Assembly: GCA_003485325.1 (NCBI GenBank)
Contig: DMZI01000067.1
Span: forward strand, 4,361-63,031
Length of the DNA stretch: 58,671 nucleotides
Direction of reading: 5' to 3'
Source: Desulfotomaculum sp.
Lineage (GTDB): Bacteria > Bacillota > Desulfotomaculia > Desulfotomaculales > Nap2-2B
Part shown: positions 40,939 to 48,559 of the stretch, in pieces
How positions within the stretch are numbered: the stretch's first letter is position 1
How the letters are laid out: every line of letters starts with the position of its first letter
Program-made: the position numbers and the translations under genes
The notes under the pieces: generated by a model
Seen by the model: only the letters and a program-made list of their open reading frames with translations
Told to the model about the DNA's origin: nothing
Database searches by the model: none

Positions 40939-42454
40939 CGTTCATACCATAATGATTCAGGGGACCGGCTCACATGTGGGCAAAAGCGTACTGGTTACTG
41001 CCCTATGCCGCATATTTTGGCAGGATGGTTATGCGGTGGTCCCTTTTAAATCTCAGAATATGGCTCTGAATTCTTTTATAACCATCAATGGGGGAGAAAT
41101 GGGGCGGGCTCAGGTAGTTCAGGCCCAGGCAGCAGGTATAGAACCTGACATAGATATGAATCCGGTTTTGCTTAAACCGTCCGCGGATAACGCTTCGCAG
41201 GTGGTAGTACACGGCAAGCCGATCGGAACAATGAGTGCCCGCCGTTATCATAATGATTATGTACAAACAGTTTGGCCGGCAATACTGCAATCATTTGAGC
41301 GATTAAAGGGAAAATACGAGATTATTGTGCTGGAAGGGGCGGGCAGCCCGGCCGAGGTCAATTTACAGAAAAACGACATTGTGAATATGCGGGCAGCCCA
41401 CCTGGCTGGTGCTCCGGTTTTGCTGGTGGCGGATATCGATAAAGGCGGAGCCCTGGCATCCATTGTAGGTACATTGGAGCTATTGAAACCGGCAGATAGA
41501 AAAATGGTAGCGGGAATAATCATTAATAAATTTCGGGGCGACCGTGATTTACTCCAGCCGGCCCTGGATTTTCTGGAGGAAAGGACCTCTGTTCCGGTTT
41601 TAGGAGTTATACCGTTTTTTAATTTTGGAATAGCCGAGGAAGATACTGTAAATTATGAACTTCGTCCGGGCATTTCCAAAACAAGTGACTTGGAGATCGG
41701 GGTGCTTTATTTACCACATATATCAAACTTTACGGATTTTGACCCCTTGGAGGCAGAACCAGATGTTTACCTGCGTTATATAAAACCAGGTGATAAGTTA
41801 GGAAGGCCAGATTGTATTATTATTCCTGGATCGAAAAACACGGTCGGGGACCTTGAATGGATCAGAAAAATAGGCTGGGATAAAGAGATTTTAAATATAG
41901 CTGAATTGGGAATCCCCATCATTGGAATTTGCGGCGGATTTCAAGTGTTGGGCAGAACCATCATGGACCCCCACTCTATTGAAACCTCAAGTAAAGAAGT
42001 TACCGGTTTGGGTCTTTTGAATATCACCACTGTTTTTGATCATGAAAAAACCACCTGGCAGGTTGCGGGCAGGGCTCTAGGTTATGGCTGCCTAATGGAT
42101 GGTTTGGTTTCCCGGGAAGTAGCAGGCTATGAGATCCATATGGGGCAATCATATCGCGCTACCGGTGTAGAGCCTGCTTTTCAATTATTTCGTAAAAATG
42201 ATTCCCATGAAATGGTTCTAGATGGGGCAGTCAACCAGAGTGGATTAATTTGGGGCACCTATTTGCATGGCCTATTTGATGCAGACCAATACCGCCGTGA
42301 TTTTTTAAATCAATTAAGGAAAAGAAAGGGTCTGACCCCCCTGGAACCACAGTATGGTTTCCTGGAAAGACGCGAAGTAGCTTATGATAACTTGGCCGAA
42401 CTGGTAAGGGAAAACCTTGATATGAAACATGTATATCAACTGATGGGATTGTAA
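40931..42454 (+). CDS. cobQ: Cobyric acid synthase
   Basis: A 507-residue amidase (CobQ/CbiP) adding four amides to adenosylcobyrinate a,c-diamide. The N-terminal MIQGTGSHVGKSVLVTALCR holds the P-loop, KSQNMALNSF follows, VEGAGSP-type motif appears as VLEGAGSPAEVNL, and the glutamine amidotransferase domain has IIGICGGFQVLG with the nucleophilic Cys and WGTYLHGLFD with the His. The frame is open from GTG 40919; ATG 40931 lies behind AAAGGTGAGACAGG. It overlaps cobC and ends the operon. Confidence 0.95.
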   Translation: MHSVHTIMIQGTGSHVGKSVLVTALCRIFWQDGYAVVPFKSQNMALNSFITINGGEMGRAQVVQAQAAGIEPDIDMNPVLLKPSADNASQVVVHGKPIGTMSARRYHNDYVQTVWPAILQSFERLKGKYEIIVLEGAGSPAEVNLQKNDIVNMRAAHLAGAPVLLVADIDKGGALASIVGTLELLKPADRKMVAGIIINKFRGDRDLLQPALDFLEERTSVPVLGVIPFFNFGIAEEDTVNYELRPGISKTSDLEIGVLYLPHISNFTDFDPLEAEPDVYLRYIKPGDKLGRPDCIIIPGSKNTVGDLEWIRKIGWDKEILNIAELGIPIIGICGGFQVLGRTIMDPHSIETSSKEVTGLGLLNITTVFDHEKTTWQVAGRALGYGCLMDGLVSREVAGYEIHMGQSYRATGVEPAFQLFRKNDSHEMVLDGAVNQSGLIWGTYLHGLFDADQYRRDFLNQLRKRKGLTPLEPQYGFLERREVAYDNLAELVRENLDMKHVYQLMGL

Positions 42455-42475
42455 TATCAAAGCTAAATGCCTGTA

Positions 42476-42655
42476 CTAGCCATGATCGATATAGCCAAGA
42501 AATTGACTGGTCGGCGACAGGATTATTTCATAATCATCCTGGACATCTTCCATAGTCATAAGTATATAGGCATCCCTCATATTTTCTTCAAGTTCTTTCA
42601 GCGTTTCTCCCTGTGTCATTATTTCAGGATATTCTAGATAGCTTAGGAGGCCGCC
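42476..42655 (-). pseudogene. HicB-like antitoxin fragment fused to transposon debris
   Basis: The last 55 or so residues of a minus-strand frame read GGLLSYLEYPEIMTQGETLK, ELEENMRDAYILMTMEDVQD and DYEIILSPTSQF. This is the HicB fold pattern (YLEEYPEIMTQGETLEELEENLRDA). The N-terminal strand is missing and the upstream part of the frame is out-of-frame tnsB sequence, so the piece is a remnant at the broken end of the Tn7-like element. Confidence 0.65.
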
Positions 42656-43169
42656 CTCTTTTCTTGCCCTCCGTCGCCTTTCGTTCTTTACCGGGAGCGC
42701 CGCATCGATCATATGCAGGTAGCAAGGCGTTTTTCGTCTTGCCTCCAGCCCAGTATTTACGCAAATATTTATAAACTGTTTTCGCTTGGACACCAAATTG
42801 TCCGGATATGTGATGTAATAGATTTCCCCGTCCTTCTGATTTATAAATGCCCGGTTCATCTACTACAAGATCTTTAATAATATCCCATGCACGATCCCTT
42901 CGTTCACGGTGTTTCTGCAAAATCGCCGAATCAGGCAAAGCCAGGGCAGTATAAGGGTCACTTATTCGCTTAATCGCTGCCCCGTCAGCAAATGCTTTTT
43001 CAATTTCCGCAATCTCTTTCCATTCCGGAAGGGCCTTCGGATTAAAAAGGGCAAAGACAACAACTTTTTTACCTTTTGCATCAATCCAGAGTACCCGTTC
43101 AAGCCGATTGATCCCTTCACTGCCTTCCAACCATTCAATAATTGTATTTATAGCTAATATTGCTGTCAT
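42640..43169 (-). pseudogene. tnsB: TnsB-like transposase, N-terminal part only
   Basis: A 181-residue frame matching the start of Tn7-type TnsB: RVLWIDAKGKKVVVFALFNP, ALPEWKEIAEIEKAFADG, HRERRDRAWDIIKDLV, GQFGVQAKTVYKYLRKYWAG and GKERKATEGKKRGRPPK. The protein ends there, before the DDE catalytic domain (full-length relatives have about 550-700 residues). The break joins the HicB-like fragment. It overlaps the tnsA stop by 4 bases, the usual tnsAB arrangement. Confidence 0.85.
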
Positions 43170-43957
43170 ACATGTTCACCTACTTCATCGAATTGATGTT
43201 TTGAACGGAAAACAACCATCGGCATGCCGGTATCGATGAGCTCATTCATTTCCACTATCCACAAACGGTTGGCAATGAAATGCCGGACTACCCATAAACT
43301 ACTCCCGGATTCCAATCCTAATTTGGCATCCACTTCAAGAGCCGCATGCGCAAGAGGTATCTGGGAATTCGTGATATGATTGAAAAGTATCGGTTCAATT
43401 TGGGCAAGAATTTTCGGAGTAATCCCTGGAGAATTCGAAAAATCCCTGGCTGAATGAATCCATTTCACATTTTTCACCAGAGATTCTGGAATATTGTTTT
43501 CCGTAACAATACCCCAGTTGACACCTTGCTCCTTCCAATAGGTCCGCTCTATTTCCAGCTTTTCAATTTTTCTCTTGGAACTAAGCTCGTTTTCAGATAT
43601 TATTGCCCGTGCCTTCAATTCCACATGATGGTTCCCCTGGACATCGATCAGGAAATCCGAGGTTATAACAACAGCTTCCTTAGTTTTAGGGTCTACAGGA
43701 TGCTTAATTTCCAATCTTTCTGCAATCTCCTGTGTGACTTCGAGAGGAAGCGGATATTGCTCACGAATATCCAGTACCATATCCGACCAGTCCAGGAAAT
43801 AAAAATAATCAAGTTCTCCTTGAGATAAAAAATGATGTACTCTCCCAGTTTTCCAACCCGCAACACGAGTGGATAATCCCAGAGAAGGCACATCACGAAT
43901 GGTGAGCCAGGGAAGGTAATCACAGCCATGATCTTGACCGCATCCTTCCTTGATCAT
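43166..43957 (-). CDS. tnsA: TnsA endonuclease of a Tn7-like transposon
   Basis: A 263-residue TnsA: GCDYLPWLTIRDVPSLGLST, VAGWKTGRVHHFLSQGELDY, MVLDIREQYPL, then the restriction-endonuclease core with the catalytic Glu/Asp/Lys region (VITSDFLIDV, ELKARA) and KLEIERTYWKEQGVNWGIVT. The C-terminal domain follows. The gene appears intact, unlike tnsB. TnsA makes the 5' cuts during cut-and-paste movement. Its start faces glmS with about 210 bases between, the position next to the right end in Tn7. Confidence 0.9.
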   Translation of the reverse strand: MIKEGCGQDHGCDYLPWLTIRDVPSLGLSTRVAGWKTGRVHHFLSQGELDYFYFLDWSDMVLDIREQYPLPLEVTQEIAERLEIKHPVDPKTKEAVVITSDFLIDVQGNHHVELKARAIISENELSSKRKIEKLEIERTYWKEQGVNWGIVTENNIPESLVKNVKWIHSARDFSNSPGITPKILAQIEPILFNHITNSQIPLAHAALEVDAKLGLESGSSLWVVRHFIANRLWIVEMNELIDTGMPMVVFRSKHQFDEVGEHV

Positions 43958-44055
43958 CTTTTAAATTTTATTCGATGTAGTAACCCTATTGCGCTTTGCC
44001 ATCAGGGAACACCTGTTCTTGTTTTTGTTCCCATTATAAACCAAAACGCCTTAGA

Positions 44056-44133
44056 AGTCTATACATTATTTTCATGTTGTATAACTTTATTTCTCAGTGT
44101 TCAATATTATATATTAGTCTATGTTATTATTTT
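44056..44133. repeat. Candidate TnsB-binding repeats at the Tn7-like right end
   Basis: AGTCTATACATTATTTT at 44056-44072 and AGTCTATGTTATTATTTTAT from 44116 share about 15 of 17 bases in the same orientation, 60 bases apart. They lie between tnsA and the glmS stop codon, where Tn7-type ends carry several TnsB sites of about 20 bases. The terminal TGT/ACA could not be located with confidence. Confidence 0.5.
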
Positions 44134-44166
44134 ATAGGATCAGAATCTTGTATCTTCCTATTCCTC

Positions 44167-45996
44167 TTACTCCACGGTCACGCTTTTGGCAAGGTTTCTG
44201 GGTTTATCGACGTCGCAGCCCCTGGCCAGGGATACGTAATAGGCCAGCAGCTGTAGGGGGATGACAGACAGAACAGGCGTCAGCAGGGGATGGGTCTCCG
44301 GAATGTAAAACACCTGGCTGGCCTCTTTCTGCACCTCTCCTATTCCTTCCATGGCTAAAGCGAAAACATCGGCCTCGCGCGCTTTGACTTCCTTAATGTT
44401 GCTGAAGGTCTTCTCAAACAAAAATGGCTGAGTCGCCACGGTAACCACCGGAACGTCTTTTTCAATCAGGGCAAGTGTCCCGTGTTTGAGCTCGCCTGCG
44501 GCATAGGCCTCGGCGTGTATATAGGAAATTTCCTTCAGTTTGAGGGAACCCTCGCAGGCCACGGCGTAATCCAGCCCCCGGCCGATGAAAAAGATGCTCT
44601 TGCAGTTTTCGTATCCCAGGCCAATATCCAGGATCGTCTCTTTCTTGTCCAGAATCAACTGGGCTTTTGAGCTCAATGAAAGAAGTTCCAAGATAATCTG
44701 CCGGCTTTCCTCTTCCGGGATGGTCTCACGGACATTGGCCAGGTACAAGGCCAGCAGGTACAGACTCATCAGCTGTGCGGTGTAAGCTTTTGTCGAGGCG
44801 ACCGCAATTTCCGGACCCGCCCAGGTATACAGGACATGGTCAGCCTCGCGGGCTATCGAACTCCCCACAACATTGGTTATCGCAATTACCGGCATGCCCC
44901 GCTTTTTGCTGTCGCGCAGGGCCGCCAGTGAATCCGCCGTCTCGCCCGACTGGCTGATCACAACAACCAGGCTGTCAGGTTCAACCACCAGGTTGCGGTA
45001 ACGAAATTCCGAAGCGATGTCAATTTCCACGGGGATGCGCGCCAGGCTCTCGATAGCGTATTTTCCGACCAGCCCGGCGTGATATGCCGTACCGCAGGCT
45101 GTGATAAATATTTTTTTAATCTTTTTTATCTCATCTACGTCCAGGGAGAGTTCCTGCAGATCCACCCTGCAGCCGTCTTCGGAGATGCGTCCGCTCAGAG
45201 TTTTTTTCAAGGAGGCCGGCTGCTCGTGAATTTCCTTGAGCATAAAGTGATCGTAGCCGCCTTTTTCGGCCTGTTCGGCCTCCCAGTTGATCATATGAAC
45301 AGGTTTGGAAACACCCTGCCCCATTTCGTTAAAGATTTCAACCCTGTTGGAAGCGATCAAGGAAATTTCCCCGTCGTCAAGATAATGGACATTGCGTGTA
45401 TAATGCAGGAAAGCCGGCACATCGGACGCAAAAAAGTTTTCCTCGTCACCCAGTCCAATTACCAGGGGACTATCCTTGCGGACAGAAATCAGGTTGTCGG
45501 GTTCAAGAGTCGAGAGAACTACCATGGCATAAGAACCCCTGATCTTTTCAATCATCATGCTGACGGCAGGTATGAGATCACCCTTGTAAAAATGTTCCAT
45601 CATATGGGGCAGGACTTCCGTATCCGTTTCCGATTTAAAGATGTGCCCTTCACTGATCAGCCACTTCTTTAATTCAAGATAATTCTCAATGATTCCGTTG
45701 TGAACAACTACAAAACGTCCGCCGCAGTCGCTGTGCGGGTGGGCGTTGTAATCGGTAGGCCGGCCATGGGTGGCCCACCGCGTATGCCCGATTCCCGTCG
45801 TGCTTGAGAAACCATTGCCGCTTAAACGTTCCTGAAGATTGGCCAGTCTGCCCGCCTGCTTAAAAACCTTAATCTCCCCGTCTTCCAGCAGGGCAATACC
45901 CGCGGAATCATAACCCCTGTATTCCAGCCTGGCCAACCCGTTTAGCAGAACGGGCATGGCCTGCTTATTCCCCATGTAACCGATAATACCGCACAT
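44167..45996 (-). CDS. glmS: Glutamine--fructose-6-phosphate aminotransferase
   Basis: A 609-residue GlmS making glucosamine-6-phosphate. Cys2 after the initiator Met is the glutamine-hydrolysing nucleophile (MCGIIGYMG), GHTRWATHGRP and the NHP/DCGG loop belong to the same domain, and two SIS sugar-isomerase domains follow (ITACGTAYHAG, SQSGETADSLAALR, and the C-terminal KELKHGTLALIE-like AAGELKHGTLALIE). The end LAKSVTVE is the standard C-terminus, whose codons are the TnsD recognition site in Tn7 systems. Its leader contains a self-cleaving glmS ribozyme, so expression drops when its product accumulates. Confidence 0.96.
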   Translation of the reverse strand: MCGIIGYMGNKQAMPVLLNGLARLEYRGYDSAGIALLEDGEIKVFKQAGRLANLQERLSGNGFSSTTGIGHTRWATHGRPTDYNAHPHSDCGGRFVVVHNGIIENYLELKKWLISEGHIFKSETDTEVLPHMMEHFYKGDLIPAVSMMIEKIRGSYAMVVLSTLEPDNLISVRKDSPLVIGLGDEENFFASDVPAFLHYTRNVHYLDDGEISLIASNRVEIFNEMGQGVSKPVHMINWEAEQAEKGGYDHFMLKEIHEQPASLKKTLSGRISEDGCRVDLQELSLDVDEIKKIKKIFITACGTAYHAGLVGKYAIESLARIPVEIDIASEFRYRNLVVEPDSLVVVISQSGETADSLAALRDSKKRGMPVIAITNVVGSSIAREADHVLYTWAGPEIAVASTKAYTAQLMSLYLLALYLANVRETIPEEESRQIILELLSLSSKAQLILDKKETILDIGLGYENCKSIFFIGRGLDYAVACEGSLKLKEISYIHAEAYAAGELKHGTLALIEKDVPVVTVATQPFLFEKTFSNIKEVKAREADVFALAMEGIGEVQKEASQVFYIPETHPLLTPVLSVIPLQLLAYYVSLARGCDVDKPRNLAKSVTVE

Positions 45997-46021
45997 TTTT
46001 ATTAGACCTCCTATCTATTTA

Positions 46022-46055
46022 AAAACGAAAAGCCATGGCAGATCGAAGCCATGGC
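46022..46055 (-). terminator. Terminator-like hairpin between glmS ribozyme and glmS
   Basis: On the minus strand GCCATGGC-TTCGATCT-GCCATGGC (8-bp stem, 46055-46032) is followed by TTTTCGTTTTT. It lies within the leader of glmS, 40 or so bases before the start, downstream of the ribozyme core. It could be an attenuator, or the last stem of the ribozyme domain. Confidence 0.65.
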
Positions 46056-46059
46056 AGTA

Positions 46060-46222
46060 AAAGGCTTATGCCCAGGGTCACCCGGCGCTTTTGTCCCGGC
46101 GGTTGCCCGCCGGATTTGTGCCGCCTTTAACGGTTGTGACCTTACCGGAGAGCATCCGCCGAAAATTTCGATTAGCTCCCCCCTCGTCAACCAGTTTTTT
46201 CCTTAAACTGGTCCAGGCGCTT
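46060..46222 (-). promoter_or_regulatory. glmS ribozyme (glucosamine-6-phosphate responsive)
   Basis: On the minus strand the sequence reads AAGCGCCTGGACCAG, GGTTGACGAGGGGGG, TAATCGAAATTTTCGGCGG, ATGCTCTCCGGTAAGG, TCACAACCGTTAAAGG, matching the conserved core of the glmS ribozyme including the GCGCC start, GACGAGG, ATCGA and TTCGGCGGATG-CTCCGG blocks. The expected cleavage site is 5' of the G at 46220. It begins about 38 bases after the glmM stop and lies in the glmS leader, so glmS can be down-regulated even when cotranscribed with glmM. Confidence 0.93.
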
Positions 46223-46258
46223 GTATGTTGTTAAACAATTTAAAAAACCACCTCCAAA

Positions 46259-47614
46259 TTAACAGACCAGTTTTCTGATCACGCCGGTCAGTTCATCAAC
46301 AATTACGTTCAGTTCCTCAAGGTCTTTGCCCTCAACCATGACCCGGACAAGCTGCTCGGTGCCTGACGGCCTGACCAGGATCCGTCCGCGCCCGTTAAGC
46401 CTTCGCTCGCAGTCGCAGATAGCTTCTTTTAGCAGGACGCTGCTCATGACGCAGTGTTTGTCAGATACGGCCACGTTTTTTAGAAGTTGAGGATAGCGGT
46501 CCATCTGCGCAGCCAGTTCGCCAAGCGGAAGGCCTTTGCGCTTGATCACCGAAAGCAGCTTTAGAGCCGTCAACGCTCCGTCACCGGTCGTCTGGTCCTC
46601 CAAAAAGATTATGTGCCCGCTCTGCTCGCCGCCAAAAACCGCTCCCCTGCGGATGAGTTCCTCAAGCACCCACCTATCCCCAACCTGGGTTTCGGCAATC
46701 TCTATGCCTGCTTTGCTCATAGCGTGGTGCAGGCCGAGGTTGCTCATCACGGTCACCACCACAGTGTTTTTGGACAGCCTGCCCCTTTCTTTCAAGTCCC
46801 GTGCACAAATAACCATAATCTGATCCCCGTCAATCAGGTTTCCTTTTTCATCAACAGCGATCAGTCGGTCGGCGTCCCCGTCAAAAGCAAGGCCTATATG
46901 CGCACGCCTGGAAAGCACAGTCCCGCAAAGTTTTTCCGGATGGGTTGAGCCGCAGGATTCGTTGATATTCACTCCGTTAGGGGTGTGAAACATCGGCACA
47001 ACCTGCGCTCCAAGCTCTGCAAAAAGCCTGGGCGCAACAGAGCTGGCCGCCCCGTTGGCGCAGTCGACAGCGATTGTCAATCCTGTTAGGTCTACCGGAA
47101 CTACATCTTTTAAAAACTGTACATAGCGATCACAGGCATCCGTCATAGCCTGACAGGCGCCAATCTGTTCTCCGACCGGGTAAGGTATCTCATCAGGATG
47201 GGCAACCAGCCGTTCGATTTCTTCTTCTTCCGCGTCAGTGAGCTTAAAACCGTCCGGGCCGAAAAACTTAATCCCGTTATCCACCACCGGATTATGCGAC
47301 GCGGAAATTACAGCCCCGCCGCAGGAACCCGTAAGGCGAGTCAGACAGGCGACAGCCGGCGTGGGCAGCACCCCGGCTTTCAGCACATTTACACCAGCCG
47401 AACACATTCCGGTAATCAGGGCGGACTCCAGCATATCACCGGAAATACGGGTGTCACGACCGACAACTAAAGGAGCGCCGGGGGTTTTTAATGATAAAAA
47501 ATAAGCGCCTGCCCTGCCCAGGCTCAAGGCTAACTCGGGTTTTAACTCCCGGTTAGCGACTCCTCTTACTCCGTCAGTGCCGAACATTACCCCATGACCG
47601 GCATGCACCCCCAT
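46259..47614 (-). CDS. glmM: Phosphoglucosamine mutase
   Basis: A 451-residue GlmM converting glucosamine-6-phosphate to glucosamine-1-phosphate. MFGTDGVRGVANREL opens the catalytic fold, SASHNP at 104-109 carries the phosphorylated Ser106, DGDADR binds Mg, and GGEQSGHI and RPSGTEQLVRVMVEG bind substrate. The frame extends to ATG 47614 (MGVHAGHGV before MFGTDG); no clear ribosome binding site settles the start, and ATG 47587 is the alternative. It follows cdaA by 123 bases with no cdaR gene between them, and is followed by the ribozyme-controlled glmS. Confidence 0.95.
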   Translation of the reverse strand: MGVHAGHGVMFGTDGVRGVANRELKPELALSLGRAGAYFLSLKTPGAPLVVGRDTRISGDMLESALITGMCSAGVNVLKAGVLPTPAVACLTRLTGSCGGAVISASHNPVVDNGIKFFGPDGFKLTDAEEEEIERLVAHPDEIPYPVGEQIGACQAMTDACDRYVQFLKDVVPVDLTGLTIAVDCANGAASSVAPRLFAELGAQVVPMFHTPNGVNINESCGSTHPEKLCGTVLSRRAHIGLAFDGDADRLIAVDEKGNLIDGDQIMVICARDLKERGRLSKNTVVVTVMSNLGLHHAMSKAGIEIAETQVGDRWVLEELIRRGAVFGGEQSGHIIFLEDQTTGDGALTALKLLSVIKRKGLPLGELAAQMDRYPQLLKNVAVSDKHCVMSSVLLKEAICDCERRLNGRGRILVRPSGTEQLVRVMVEGKDLEELNVIVDELTGVIRKLVC

Positions 47615-47737
47615 AAGCTAACTAATTATATATTGTTGCCTGTTATTGTGTCAATTTCCAATTTGCTTCAATTATTTGCCCTAATATATAGTATGAAGAA
47701 TTAAAAAATACGGTCAGCGTTTCTACCTTTGAAAATA

Positions 47738-48559
47738 TTACTTTCGCCGCCAAAATGAAGCAAGTGAGCGAACCGGTTTCGGCTGCAGGACACCTGACAG
47801 CCTGTTGATCAAATCGCTCTCTTTAAGTTCCTGGGTCAGCAAACCTTCCACGGCCAGGGAAATACTTCCGGTTTCCTCGGATACGATGACTACAAGAGCG
47901 TCGGACACCTCGGAAATACCAATCCCCGCCCTGTGCCTGGTCCCCAGTTCCTTAAAAATTCCATTGTTGTTTTCGGTCAGCGGAAGAATACAGGAGGCTG
48001 CAGCGATACGGCTGCCTCTGATAATTACAGCGCCGTCATGCAGGGGGGACCTTGGAGAAAAGATGTTCAGCAAAAGCTCGGCGGACAGAATGCCTTCAAT
48101 CTTTATGCCTTTATCAATATACTCTTCCAGACCTGTATTTCTTTCCAGAACGATAAGGGCGCCCGTTCTCTCCCGGGACATAATCTGAACCGCCCGGACA
48201 ATTTCTGTTACCGCCCTGGTACGGTCATGTTCGCTGAGAGAGGGAAAAGAGGTGGCAAAGAGTTCGCCTCCCCCCAGTTTTTCCAGGGCCCGCCTGAGTT
48301 CGGGCTGAAAAACAACCGGCAGGGCAACCAAAAGAGCGGTAATCACCTGGTTGAGCAGCCAGTGTACGGCGTAAAGTTTCAGCCAATTGCTGATCGCCAT
48401 TGCCACAAGAAGAACGATCAGGCCCTTGATCAACTGTACGGCGCGTGTTCCTTTAATTAAAAGAACCACCCAGTACAGGACCATTACAATAATTAAAACA
48501 TCGATTACACTGCTGACATTAAAAATATCCGGCCTGATGTTTTTAATCTGTTCCAGCAA
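47738..48559 (-). CDS. cdaA: Diadenylate cyclase CdaA
   Basis: A 273-residue membrane diadenylate cyclase (c-di-AMP synthase). Three membrane segments lie in the first 80 residues (VIDVLIIVMVLYWVVLLI, LIKGLIVLLVAMAIS, LLNQVITALLVALPVVFQPE). The DisA_N domain has the catalytic PLHDGAVII (DGA at 175-177) and GTRHRAG at 206-212. Start is TTG 48559 behind AAGGGGAG, inside the end of cimA (17-base overlap). In most Firmicutes the order is cdaA-cdaR-glmM; here glmM follows directly. GlmM is known to inhibit CdaA in Bacillus relatives, so their linkage is meaningful. Confidence 0.95.
   Translation of the reverse strand: MLEQIKNIRPDIFNVSSVIDVLIIVMVLYWVVLLIKGTRAVQLIKGLIVLLVAMAISNWLKLYAVHWLLNQVITALLVALPVVFQPELRRALEKLGGGELFATSFPSLSEHDRTRAVTEIVRAVQIMSRERTGALIVLERNTGLEEYIDKGIKIEGILSAELLLNIFSPRSPLHDGAVIIRGSRIAAASCILPLTENNNGIFKELGTRHRAGIGISEVSDALVVIVSEETGSISLAVEGLLTQELKESDLINRLSGVLQPKPVRSLASFWRRK

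Larger units (their letters stand above)
42640..44150 (-). mobile_element. Tn7-like transposon remnant at attTn7
   Basis: tnsA, a truncated tnsB and end-like repeats lie immediately downstream of glmS. Tn7 inserts about 25 bases after the glmS stop codon with tnsA nearest glmS; the same layout is seen here. tnsC, tnsD/tniQ and any cargo are gone; the left boundary is the HicB-like junction. Boundaries are approximate. Confidence 0.75.

Noticed and set aside
42476..42859. Intact 127-residue HicB-type antitoxin
   Set aside because: Only the C-terminal half resembles HicB; the N-terminal half is out-of-frame tnsB sequence, and no hicA gene is adjacent.
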